Shown: positions 32,021 through 39,071 of the stretch, in pieces
Layout of the letters: every line of letters starts with the position of its first letter
How positions within the stretch are numbered: the first letter of the stretch is position 1
Source: Clostridia bacterium
GTDB taxonomy: Bacteria > Bacillota > Clostridia > Oscillospirales > CAG-272
Length of the DNA: 39,071 nt
NCBI GenBank assembly: GCA_017518975.1
Contig: JAFWTH010000117.1
Span: forward strand, 1 to 39,071
Direction: 5' to 3'
Made by a program: the position numbers and the translations under genes
The notes under the pieces: generated by a model
Told to the model about the DNA's origin: nothing
Database searches by the model: none
What the model saw: only the letters and a program-made list of their open reading frames with translations

Positions 32021-32060
32021 CCTGTTCAAACCATAAACCCGTATAGAAAGGACGATCGAA

Positions 32061-34025
32061 ATGAACGCTTCTTACAACTTTGATCCTATGACGGGGAAGC
32101 CGATCGCCGGGGCGGCAGGGACGCCTTCCGTACAGGTCCCCTCAAAACCGAAGAGAGAGTATTCAAAAAAGGAAATTGTGCTCGCCTGGGTCTCCGCTTT
32201 GATAGGATACTTGTTCTGTCGGACGTTCTGGGTCTGGCAGAAACCGGCGGTCGGGCTTATTTTTACGGTATGCGTTTTCGCATTCGGATTCGTTTTTTTC
32301 GGACGGAAAAAAAGGAAAGCGAGGAGTTTTTTCTATCCCGTTTCCGCTCTCGTTCTGTCATGCTCGCTCTTTTTCTCGTCAAGTCCCGTTCTGCAGTTTT
32401 TAGTTTTCGCCTATATCTGCTTCGCTTTTCTTCTTTTTTGCCAGACCGGTTCGGAAACGGCGCTCGAAAGGCGGGCGGGACAGCTTTACGTCTTTGAGAC
32501 GGTCAAAGCGATCTTCGTTTCGCCATTCAAAAGCATCGGCTCGGCAGTCGGCGCGATCAGCACGAATAAAAGCGCGAAAAAAGGATGGAAAACCGCGCTG
32601 ATCGTTCTCGCCGGTCTCGGGATCGCCCTGATACCGACGCTGATCGTGTTCGCTCTGCTTTCTTTCGACAGCAATTTTACCGACAGTCTTGAAGTTATCC
32701 GTTCCGTGATATTCGACAGGATCCTGACTCACGTCGTGTCGCTTTTGTTCGGCGTGCCGATAGGAATGTATATTTACGGCGCGCTTTACACGTCGGCACA
32801 CCCCGCGCGCGATTCGTTCAATGAAGAAACTTGCGTGCGGATCGAGGACAAAATGAAGTTCGCGCCGTCGCTCGTCGGCGCCGTGGCGATCGCGCCGCTG
32901 CTTTTCCTTTACGTCGTATTCATAACGGCGCAGCGCGACTACTACCGGGCTGTATTTACCTCCACTCTGCCAGATGCGTATACGTTCGCCGATTTCGCCA
33001 GAAACGGATTTTTCCGCCTTTGCGCCGTCGCCGCGATCAACGCGCTGGCGCTGATCGCCCTGCGCGTCTTTTCGAAAAAGACGAAAAACGGTAAGATATC
33101 TCCCGTCGTGAAGATATACACCGTCGTTTTATCGCTTATCACCGTAGTTATTTCCGGGACCGCGATCTCGCAGATGGTCATGTACGTTTCGAATTACGGG
33201 CTGACCAGACTTCGCCTTTATACGCTGTGGTTTATGGCGCTGCTGATCCTGATCTTTATTGTCGCGATCATCAAACAGCTCGTCGGGAAATTTCCGTTCG
33301 CCGCGACCGCGATCACCGTCTTCGTACTGTGCTTCGCAGCTCTCGCCGTTCCGGACGCCGACGCCGTCATCGCGCGGCACAACTACAATTGCCGGCTTGC
33401 CGATCCCGCTTGCTCCCTCGATGTGGAGTATCTGGGGCAGCTGTCGCCCTCGTCCGTCCCCGTGCTTTGCGAGATATACGGGAACGATGATCTGCCGGAC
33501 GATATCCGTGACGCGGCGCTCCGTGAGATAGGCGGGTACGCCGCCCGGGAAGATCACCCGTTCAATTTGCCCGAACTGAAAGCGGAAAAGGCGTACGCCG
33601 CCCTCGACCGTGAGACGCAGCTGCAAGCCGCCGTCGCTTTCGACGGGTTTATCCCCGGCGTATATCTCTCCCGCGAGGAGCAAACTGTCAGAGACGATTA
33701 CTATTCCCTTTACCGGCTCGTCGTTTACAGGTATGAGAAAAATGAGGGCGTCGTATTTACCGACAACCCCGTATACAGGCCTCTCGGGAAAGGCGACCGG
33801 AAAACCGTCGTCGAAAGGATCGATGAATATGCCCGAAAGTGTGAATCGGCGGGGAAAAAGAGCGTTTTGCCGTTTGAATCTCGGGATCTCACCGCCGAAG
33901 GGAGGTTTTACGTCGCTCTCGACAGTACCGGTTCGGACGGGTTCGTTTCCTCAACCGTTTTCATATACGATACGGAGAGCGGAGAACTCTCGGTCCTGTG
34001 CACGGATTATGATTACGATATGTAA
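32061..34025 (+). CDS. DUF4173/DUF4153-type polytopic membrane protein
   Basis: This 654-residue protein has a short polar N-terminus, then about ten membrane helices up to residue 440. After the last helix comes VPDADAVIARHNYN, a motif typical of the DUF4173 family, and then a soluble C-terminal domain of about 210 residues with a helical repeat-like part (VPVLCEIYGNDDLPDDIRDAALREI). The family is widespread in Firmicutes and its function is not established. Ribosome-binding site AAAGGA lies before the ATG. It is monocistronic, between a perfect promoter and a strong terminator. Confidence 0.8.
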   Translation: MNASYNFDPMTGKPIAGAAGTPSVQVPSKPKREYSKKEIVLAWVSALIGYLFCRTFWVWQKPAVGLIFTVCVFAFGFVFFGRKKRKARSFFYPVSALVLSCSLFFSSSPVLQFLVFAYICFAFLLFCQTGSETALERRAGQLYVFETVKAIFVSPFKSIGSAVGAISTNKSAKKGWKTALIVLAGLGIALIPTLIVFALLSFDSNFTDSLEVIRSVIFDRILTHVVSLLFGVPIGMYIYGALYTSAHPARDSFNEETCVRIEDKMKFAPSLVGAVAIAPLLFLYVVFITAQRDYYRAVFTSTLPDAYTFADFARNGFFRLCAVAAINALALIALRVFSKKTKNGKISPVVKIYTVVLSLITVVISGTAISQMVMYVSNYGLTRLRLYTLWFMALLILIFIVAIIKQLVGKFPFAATAITVFVLCFAALAVPDADAVIARHNYNCRLADPACSLDVEYLGQLSPSSVPVLCEIYGNDDLPDDIRDAALREIGGYAAREDHPFNLPELKAEKAYAALDRETQLQAAVAFDGFIPGVYLSREEQTVRDDYYSLYRLVVYRYEKNEGVVFTDNPVYRPLGKGDRKTVVERIDEYARKCESAGKKSVLPFESRDLTAEGRFYVALDSTGSDGFVSSTVFIYDTESGELSVLCTDYDYDM

Positions 34026-34035
34026 AGACCCGACA

Positions 34036-34072
34036 AGCCGTTTCGCCGAAAGGCGGAACGGCTGTTTTTTTT
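34036..34072 (+). terminator. Terminator of the DUF4173-type gene
   Basis: AGCCGTTTCGCC, GAAA tetraloop, GGCGGAACGGCT, then GTTTTTTTT: 12-bp stem with one T-G pair. Confidence 0.92.
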
Positions 34073-34073
34073 G

Positions 34074-34102
34074 TTGAATTCTTCCGTTCGGTATGGTATC
34101 AT
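34074..34102 (+). promoter_or_regulatory. Promoter of the 963-residue protein gene
   Basis: TTGAAT (34074-34079), 17-base spacer, TATCAT (34097-34102). It directly abuts the previous terminator. Confidence 0.7.
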
Positions 34103-34135
34103 TTAATAAAATGAATAAAAATGGAGGATACGACT

Positions 34136-37027
34136 TTGAAACTTGATTTCAGGATAGATTTCGGATACCTTTATCTGTATTCGAGAAGACACTATCACCC
34201 GCAGTACGTCTGGGACGGATCGCTTACCTGCGAGGGCGGGAAGATCGAAAGATCGGTCCGCCTCGATTACCCCGTGATCTGGTTCGGACCGGGCCACACG
34301 GCAAAGGAGATCGAACTCGACTCTCCCGAATGGGAGATCCGCACAAAGCGCGGCGTCGCGGGCGTGCGCTTCGAGACGGAAGTCGGCGACGACGCCGTGT
34401 TTCACCTCAGAACGAAAAGCTTCGACCTCGATTTCACGGCGAAGGACGTGACGGAGAAGGGAAGACTCGATTTCCCGGTCGGTCCGAAATACCTCGGCTG
34501 TTCGGTAACGGTCACCCGTGATCGTTACCTTTGGTTCAGACCGGAGCCCGCCGAGGGAGAGTGTGCGCTCGAGTCCTACGACATGGGTCTCCCCGTTCAC
34601 AACTGGCACAGGATGGACGTCGCGTGGGTCGGACCCGGCGAGTCGCTGAAGTTCGACGTCGAGATACCCGAGAAGACGCACGACTATGAGGAAACGCTCT
34701 TCCACACGCAGGGGATGGCGTCGACCGGCTACGATCCCGAAAAGAACACGATGGCGAAAGGGTATATCGAGACCGCTCTCATCTGCGACGGGGTCGAACT
34801 CAAGAGATATAAAAAGTACTACCGCCACCACGACTATTTCATGCAGATCTTAGAGGACGACTGGGTCAGAGCCGTGATCCCCGCGGGGAAGCATACGATC
34901 GAGATGAAAAATCTCTCAGGTCTCTGGTTCGCCGTCAGCCGTCTGAAATGGAGACAGAGCGTCCGCGATCACGGTCAGCTCTCCCTGCCCGAATGGGTCC
35001 TCAAAAACGAACCGTTCTTCGGGCGCGTCTACGCCGTGCGCGAGGACAAGATAACGGTCACGTATCCGGGCGGCGAAGTCACCCTCGACTGTACTCCCGG
35101 ATGGAACGAATTCAACTTCACCCTCACCGAACCCGGCGAGGCGGTCTTCCGCGCGGCGGGCGAGGCGAAAGTCGAAGTCCTTGACTTTGAGCCCGAGGCG
35201 GATCCGGTCAGGGTCGGCTATGATATGACCGTCGTCCCGCACGACGACGCGGGCTTCATGGACTGGCTGATCGACTACACGGCGCGCACGCGCCTCGGTA
35301 ACTACGTCGTATTCCGCAACTTCATGGAAAAGCCCGTTCCCGACGAACTTCTCGCCCGGTGGGCGAAGTTCTGCCGCGAGCACGGCATCTGGGTCTCCGC
35401 GTGCAACGAGTACGACAGCGGCGCCCTGACGACGGCGGCGGGCGATATGCTCTCCGACGTCGGGCCGCACGAATACCCCGGCAAGGTCTACGCGTGCGAT
35501 CCCGAGGAGCCGTACGCATCGGACGATATGAAGACCGCGGCGGAGAAATATATGAGAGATCTCAAGATCGAGATCGACCGCGCACACAAGGTCTGCTCCT
35601 GCGCCGCGTTCGGCGACGCGTCGGGCGGCATCAGATACAGCTTTCTCTCCGGCGCCGATTTTGTCCGCGCCGAGACGATGGTCCCCAACACGATGACGCT
35701 TCTGACGCAGGCGAGACCCGCGGCGGAAGCGCTCGGAAAGGGCCGCTGGGGTGCGCACATCGCGATCCAGCATTGTCTGCAGCCGTATCACGAATACCAC
35801 CTCGGCCAGTATTTCCTCTCGATCTTCCAGCCGTGGATGATGGGAGCGAACACGATTTACGAAGAGGACTCGCTCTTTGAGCTTTATAAAGAGGAAAGAC
35901 AGTGCTGGGACGACGCGCTCACGAAGGGCAAGCGCGATATGACGAGGGCGTTCTTCCGGTTCGTATCGACTCATCCGCGCCGCGGCAAAAACGTCCGCAG
36001 GATCGCGTTCCTCGAGGGGCGCTGGGCGGCTCCGTTCAACGGATTCATCTGCGACGTCGAGCAGGACCCGCACTACGCGGTATGGGGTCTTTACGGCAAC
36101 TCCGCTCCCGAGTGGGGCCACGGTCAGCCGGAGAAATCGCGTCAGGTCATCGACGTTCTGATGCCCGGCGCGTCCACTCATCCGCTGCGCCAGCGTTTCG
36201 ATAAGAGAAGATTTTTCTTCGCCGGCACGCCTTACGGCGACTTCGACTGTCTGCCCGTCGAGGCGAGAGCCGACTTTTACAAAAATTACGAGCTGATCGC
36301 CAACCTCGGCTGGCATACGGCGAACGAAGAAGACGAGGCGAAATTCACGGAATTCGTGAAAGACGGCGGCGTCCTTCTCACCGGTATCCCGCAGTTCTCA
36401 CGCCACGTGAAAAGAGACTTCCTCGCCGATATGGAGGATCTCGACCTCATCCGCGGCGGCGATCTTACGGGGCTCTGCGGCATACGCGTTCTCGGACGCG
36501 GTACGGAGTATTCCGGCCAGTTCAACGTGAAGGACAAAGAGATATATCCGGAACCCGAGCTCTCCGCTCTCCCGAGCGACGATATCACCGAAGACGGAAA
36601 AGCGTATCTGGCGAAAGTAGAACTCTGCGGAGCCGAGCTCGTCGCGTGGGACGCGTTCACAGGCGAACCGATGCTCGTTCGAAACAAGGTCGGAGACGGT
36701 TACGTTTATACGCTCACTCTCTGGGCGTATCCGGGTCACGAGCTGTTCCGCGAATTCAGCGCGGCGGTCCTCGCAAAACTTGCGGGAGACACGCTCGACG
36801 GCACGTACGTTTTCGATCCGACCGGCGAGGTGTTCTGGACGAGATACGAGGACGAAGACGACGAGATCCTGATGCTCCTCAACACCGACTGGACCGAGGC
36901 GGGGAACACGAAACTCGTCGAGATCGTCACCGGAGACGACTCCTACCTGACGCCCGTCAGGGAGAGGGAAGCGCTCATCATAACGGTCAGAGACGGAAAG
37001 GCGACGGAAGAACGCATCACCCTTTGA
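34136..37027 (+). CDS. Large cytoplasmic protein, possible carbohydrate-active enzyme
   Basis: This protein of about 963 residues is not firmly recognised. The N-terminal 400 residues look beta-sandwich rich (several WFGPGH/WVGPGE-like turns). The middle (about 400-680) has an alpha/beta, barrel-like pattern with WDD, HPRRGKNVRR and several Asp/Glu-rich loops. Residues about 690-850 look like the glutamine-amidotransferase-like domain that follows the barrel in GH42-type proteins (FTEFVKDGGVLLTGIP). No signal peptide is seen. I infer a glycoside hydrolase-like enzyme, with low confidence. The start is set at TTG 34136, because GGAGG (34123-34127) lies 8 bases before it. ATG 34121 contains that ribosome-binding site and has none of its own. 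Confidence 0.7.
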   Translation: MKLDFRIDFGYLYLYSRRHYHPQYVWDGSLTCEGGKIERSVRLDYPVIWFGPGHTAKEIELDSPEWEIRTKRGVAGVRFETEVGDDAVFHLRTKSFDLDFTAKDVTEKGRLDFPVGPKYLGCSVTVTRDRYLWFRPEPAEGECALESYDMGLPVHNWHRMDVAWVGPGESLKFDVEIPEKTHDYEETLFHTQGMASTGYDPEKNTMAKGYIETALICDGVELKRYKKYYRHHDYFMQILEDDWVRAVIPAGKHTIEMKNLSGLWFAVSRLKWRQSVRDHGQLSLPEWVLKNEPFFGRVYAVREDKITVTYPGGEVTLDCTPGWNEFNFTLTEPGEAVFRAAGEAKVEVLDFEPEADPVRVGYDMTVVPHDDAGFMDWLIDYTARTRLGNYVVFRNFMEKPVPDELLARWAKFCREHGIWVSACNEYDSGALTTAAGDMLSDVGPHEYPGKVYACDPEEPYASDDMKTAAEKYMRDLKIEIDRAHKVCSCAAFGDASGGIRYSFLSGADFVRAETMVPNTMTLLTQARPAAEALGKGRWGAHIAIQHCLQPYHEYHLGQYFLSIFQPWMMGANTIYEEDSLFELYKEERQCWDDALTKGKRDMTRAFFRFVSTHPRRGKNVRRIAFLEGRWAAPFNGFICDVEQDPHYAVWGLYGNSAPEWGHGQPEKSRQVIDVLMPGASTHPLRQRFDKRRFFFAGTPYGDFDCLPVEARADFYKNYELIANLGWHTANEEDEAKFTEFVKDGGVLLTGIPQFSRHVKRDFLADMEDLDLIRGGDLTGLCGIRVLGRGTEYSGQFNVKDKEIYPEPELSALPSDDITEDGKAYLAKVELCGAELVAWDAFTGEPMLVRNKVGDGYVYTLTLWAYPGHELFREFSAAVLAKLAGDTLDGTYVFDPTGEVFWTRYEDEDDEILMLLNTDWTEAGNTKLVEIVTGDDSYLTPVREREALIITVRDGKATEERITL

Positions 37028-37042
37028 TCCTCAAAAAGAAAA

Positions 37043-37078
37043 GCGGGTCAGCCGAACGGCTGACCCGCAGTCTTTTTA
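37043..37078. terminator. Bidirectional terminator between convergent genes
   Basis: GCGGGTCAGCC, loop GAAC, GGCTGACCCGC: perfect 11-bp stem. AGTCTTTTT follows on the forward strand and TTTTCTTTTTG on the reverse. Confidence 0.9.
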
Positions 37079-37082
37079 TTGC

Positions 37083-38504
37083 TTATTTAGCCAATCTGTA
37101 AAGGAAGGTGACGACCTGAGCTCTGGTGCAGGTAGCAGTCGGAGCGAAGGAAGTCGAGGATATGCCGGTAGTGATCTCATTCTCTACCGCCCACATAACG
37201 GGAGCGTAGAAGTAATCGCTCGATTTGACGTCCTTGAAGGGATTGGTCGCCGAGGGAGCGGTCCCCTTCGCGTATCTGTAAAGGAAAGTCACGATCTGCG
37301 CTCTCGTGCAGGTCGCGTTCGGAGCGAAGGAAGTCGCGGACATACCGGTAGTGATCTCGTTCTCGACCGCCCACAGAACGGCGTCGTAGTAATACTGACC
37401 TGACGGAACGTCGGTGAACGGATTGTCGGATTTCGTCGGCTTCGGCTCGCCCGCGGCACGCCACAGGAAAGTCACGACCTGAGCTCTGGTGCAGGGGTTG
37501 CTCGGTGAGAAGGTAGTCGGGGAAGTTCCGGTGGTGATGTTCTTCGATACCGCCCAGGCAACGGCGTCAGCGAAGTAAGCGTCCGCCGGAACGTCGGTGA
37601 AATTGATCGCCGGGACCGTCTTGATCGGCTCGTCGGAGAGGATGAATTCCGGGAATCCTCCGGCTTTGTCGACCTTCGCGTCGATCATGAAGCATTTGTC
37701 ACCCAGTCCGATACCGTAGGTATCCTGGTACATTTCGTCCTCAGGTCCCGCGTTGCCCGTCATCGCCGTGATGCTGGCAAATACTGAATAACCAGCGCCG
37801 ACCGTACCGCTCGAAACGGAGGAGAACGGAACGCTCCACTCGATGATCGCGTATCCGTCGTCAGTGTAATTGATGATATAGTCGACGTCCGGCTCGGGAT
37901 CGTAATCACCGTTCATGCCGAGCTGATTCTCGTTATAGTAACCCTCGATGTACTCGCCGTTATCGGTTCGTTTTGCAAGAACGTAATAAACGCAGTAATG
38001 AGGAACTTCCGTGGTCCCGGACACATAACCTTCATCGTCCCGCGTCCCCTCCGCGCCGTTATCGGTCAGCATATTCAGAACGAACGCGGTGTTGTTGGCA
38101 AAATCGTCGCCCGGGAAATCGCCGTCTTTGGGGTTGAGGATCTGCTGGATATTCGCAGGTTTATCCTTTACCGCAAAATTGAAGCCGTGGACCTCGTCCC
38201 ACGAGAAGTAGAACTCTATGGTCGCGAGCATATTGAGTCCGTCGGTGAGGTTGTCGTTCGAGACATACATCACGTGCAGGGGAGTTTCTTCCTCAGACTG
38301 GTCGATCACGAGCTTCTCGTACTCGTTCTCGCTGATGACGCCGTCTTTTTTGACGTCGGCGGGATCCGCCTTTTTGACGGTGATCGGACCCTGACCGGAC
38401 TTTTTCCATCCGCCGACCGGAGTGTATGACTGCGCGTTCGCTGCTATGACGCAGATCGATGCCAGCATCAGAAGAGCCATGAGTACAGCAATTATTTTTT
38501 TCAT
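37083..38504 (-). CDS. Secreted SLH-domain protein with a CBM9/DOMON-like domain
   Basis: This 473-residue protein has a signal peptide (MKKIIAVLMALLMLASICV, cleavage near ANAQS). A beta-sandwich region (about 40-290) has a DGVISENEYEKL start, an ATIEFYFSWDE strand and a GYAIIEWSVPFSSV segment typical of CBM9-like sugar-binding folds. Three SLH repeats (about 300-473) each end in CTRAQ(I/V)VTFL(W/Y)R. It should be exported and held on the cell-wall polymer, with the beta domain possibly binding glycans. GAGGTAAAAT precedes the ATG. I see no clear promoter in the 45 bases before it, so it may be transcribed with the upstream SLH gene. Confidence 0.88.
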   Translation of the reverse strand: MKKIIAVLMALLMLASICVIAANAQSYTPVGGWKKSGQGPITVKKADPADVKKDGVISENEYEKLVIDQSEEETPLHVMYVSNDNLTDGLNMLATIEFYFSWDEVHGFNFAVKDKPANIQQILNPKDGDFPGDDFANNTAFVLNMLTDNGAEGTRDDEGYVSGTTEVPHYCVYYVLAKRTDNGEYIEGYYNENQLGMNGDYDPEPDVDYIINYTDDGYAIIEWSVPFSSVSSGTVGAGYSVFASITAMTGNAGPEDEMYQDTYGIGLGDKCFMIDAKVDKAGGFPEFILSDEPIKTVPAINFTDVPADAYFADAVAWAVSKNITTGTSPTTFSPSNPCTRAQVVTFLWRAAGEPKPTKSDNPFTDVPSGQYYYDAVLWAVENEITTGMSATSFAPNATCTRAQIVTFLYRYAKGTAPSATNPFKDVKSSDYFYAPVMWAVENEITTGISSTSFAPTATCTRAQVVTFLYRLAK

Positions 38505-38549
38505 ATTTTACCTCGTTTCACCCGAAAAGGATCGGTGTGTGATGGTTTG

Positions 38550-38585
38550 TTAAAGATAGGGGCCGCGGAGGACCCCTATCTTTAA
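38550..38585 (-). terminator. Hairpin between the two SLH genes
   Basis: TTAAAGATAGGGG pairs with CCCCTATCTTTAA (13 bp, 10-base loop). The T run is short (CTTTAA) on the reverse strand. It may be a leaky terminator or a processing site between the paralogous SLH genes. Confidence 0.6.
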
Positions 38586-38606
38586 AGTCATTGGATTATT
38601 CGCGGA

Positions 38607-39071
38607 TCAGCCGGCCAATCTGTAAAGGAAGGTGACGACCTGAGCTCTGGTGCAGGTAGCAGTCGGAGCGAAGGAAGTCGAGGACATGCCGGTAGTGATC
38701 TCATTCTCTACCGCCCACATAACGGGAGCGTAGAAGTAATCGCTCGATTTGACATCCTTGAAGGGATTGGTCGCCGAGGGAGCGGTCCCCTTCGCGTATC
38801 TGTAAAGGAAGGTCACGATCTGCGCTCTCGTGCAGGTCGCGTTCGGAGCGAAGGAAGTCGCGGACATACCGGTAGTGATCTCATTCTCGACCGCCCACAG
38901 AACGGCGTCGTAGTAATACTGACCTGACGGAACGTCGGTGAACGGGTTGTCGGATTTCGTCGGCTTCGGCTCGCCCGCGGCGCGCCACAGGAAAGTCACG
39001 ACCTGAGCTCTGGTGCAGGGGTTGCTCGGTGAGAAGGTAGTCGGGGAAGTTCCGGTGGTGACGTTCTTCGA
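38607..39071 (-). CDS. SLH-domain protein, C-terminal part (cut by window edge)
   Basis: The open frame runs to the window end and covers about 2.7 SLH repeats, starting inside the first. Its 5' part lies outside, so no start codon is given (an internal GTG reading as MTFLWRAAG is not a start). The encoded repeats are almost identical to those of the 37083-38504 gene, with only about seven base changes over 460 bases, mostly silent. It ends ...TFLYRLAG. It is upstream of, and in the same direction as, its paralogue. Confidence 0.9.
   Translation of the reverse strand, partial: SKNVTTGTSPTTFSPSNPCTRAQVVTFLWRAAGEPKPTKSDNPFTDVPSGQYYYDAVLWAVENEITTGMSATSFAPNATCTRAQIVTFLYRYAKGTAPSATNPFKDVKSSDYFYAPVMWAVENEITTGMSSTSFAPTATCTRAQVVTFLYRLAG

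Noticed and set aside
34121-34135. ATG at 34121 as start of the 963-residue protein
   Set aside because: It overlaps the only Shine-Dalgarno sequence (GGAGG 34123-34127), which is correctly placed for TTG 34136. Only about 12 leader bases would precede the ATG.
38607-38999. Complete 130-residue SLH protein
   Set aside because: The frame stays open to the window edge and the repeats continue upstream, so the apparent start is an internal GTG.

Overview
The window looks like a chromosomal segment of a spore-forming Clostridia bacterium (Bacillota), probably an uncultivated gut or rumen lineage. Evidence: a cotJA-cotJB-cotJC spore-coat operon, Firmicutes-type T-box leaders, near-consensus sigma-A promoters, S-layer homology (SLH) surface proteins with the CTRxQ(I/V)VTFLYR type repeat, fairly high GC with abundant GAC/GTC/ATC codons, and an unlinked rpmG-secE-nusG-rplK-rplA block. 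The sequence alone does not fix the family.

Layout. 1-1.6 kb: tRNA-Val(TAC) and the cotJABC operon. 1.6-2.8 kb: a convergent Gfo/Idh/MocA oxidoreductase. 2.9-5.3 kb: rpmG, secE, nusG, an L1-binding leader, rplK and rplA, closed by a weak terminator with no rplJ-rplL after it. 5.3-7.7 kb: an alpha/beta hydrolase, a double-hairpin repeat and an O-acetylhomoserine sulfhydrylase. 7.7-10.3 kb: an HTH-cupin-acyl-CoA synthetase fusion behind a T-box leader with a predicted Ile (ATC) specifier. 10.4-12 kb: family-4 uracil-DNA glycosylase, a CD1247-type protein and EF-P. 12-15.9 kb: an operon of a zinc-ribbon membrane protein, a TPM-domain protein and a GH36 alpha-galactosidase. 16-24 kb: one 2680-residue secreted SLH protein. 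24.2-27.1 kb: nitroreductase, TIGR04076 protein and a large lipoprotein. 27.1-28.5 kb: two near-identical 78-bp inverted-repeat elements around a beheaded kinase fragment, a Nudix hydrolase and a HIT protein. 28.45-28.9 kb: tRNA-derived debris, stacked terminator-like hairpins and tRNA-Trp(CCA). 29-31.9 kb: a second T-box, with a predicted Leu (CTC) specifier, controlling a TIM-barrel/acyl-CoA synthetase fusion. 32-37 kb: a DUF4173-type membrane protein and a large protein I do not recognise. 37-39 kb: two SLH proteins with nearly identical C-termini, the second cut by the window edge.

The main observation is the pair of acyl-CoA synthetase fusions, each placed under its own branched-chain amino-acid T-box (Ile and Leu). 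A T-box raises expression when its tRNA is uncharged, so these ligases should be made during Ile or Leu starvation. This fits amino-acid supply rather than breakdown. The simplest reading is activation of 2-methylbutyrate and isovalerate (or related acids) to CoA thioesters for reductive carboxylation to the Ile and Leu keto acids, a route known from rumen anaerobes. The ketoacid:ferredoxin oxidoreductase and transaminase that would complete it are not in the window, so this is a hypothesis.
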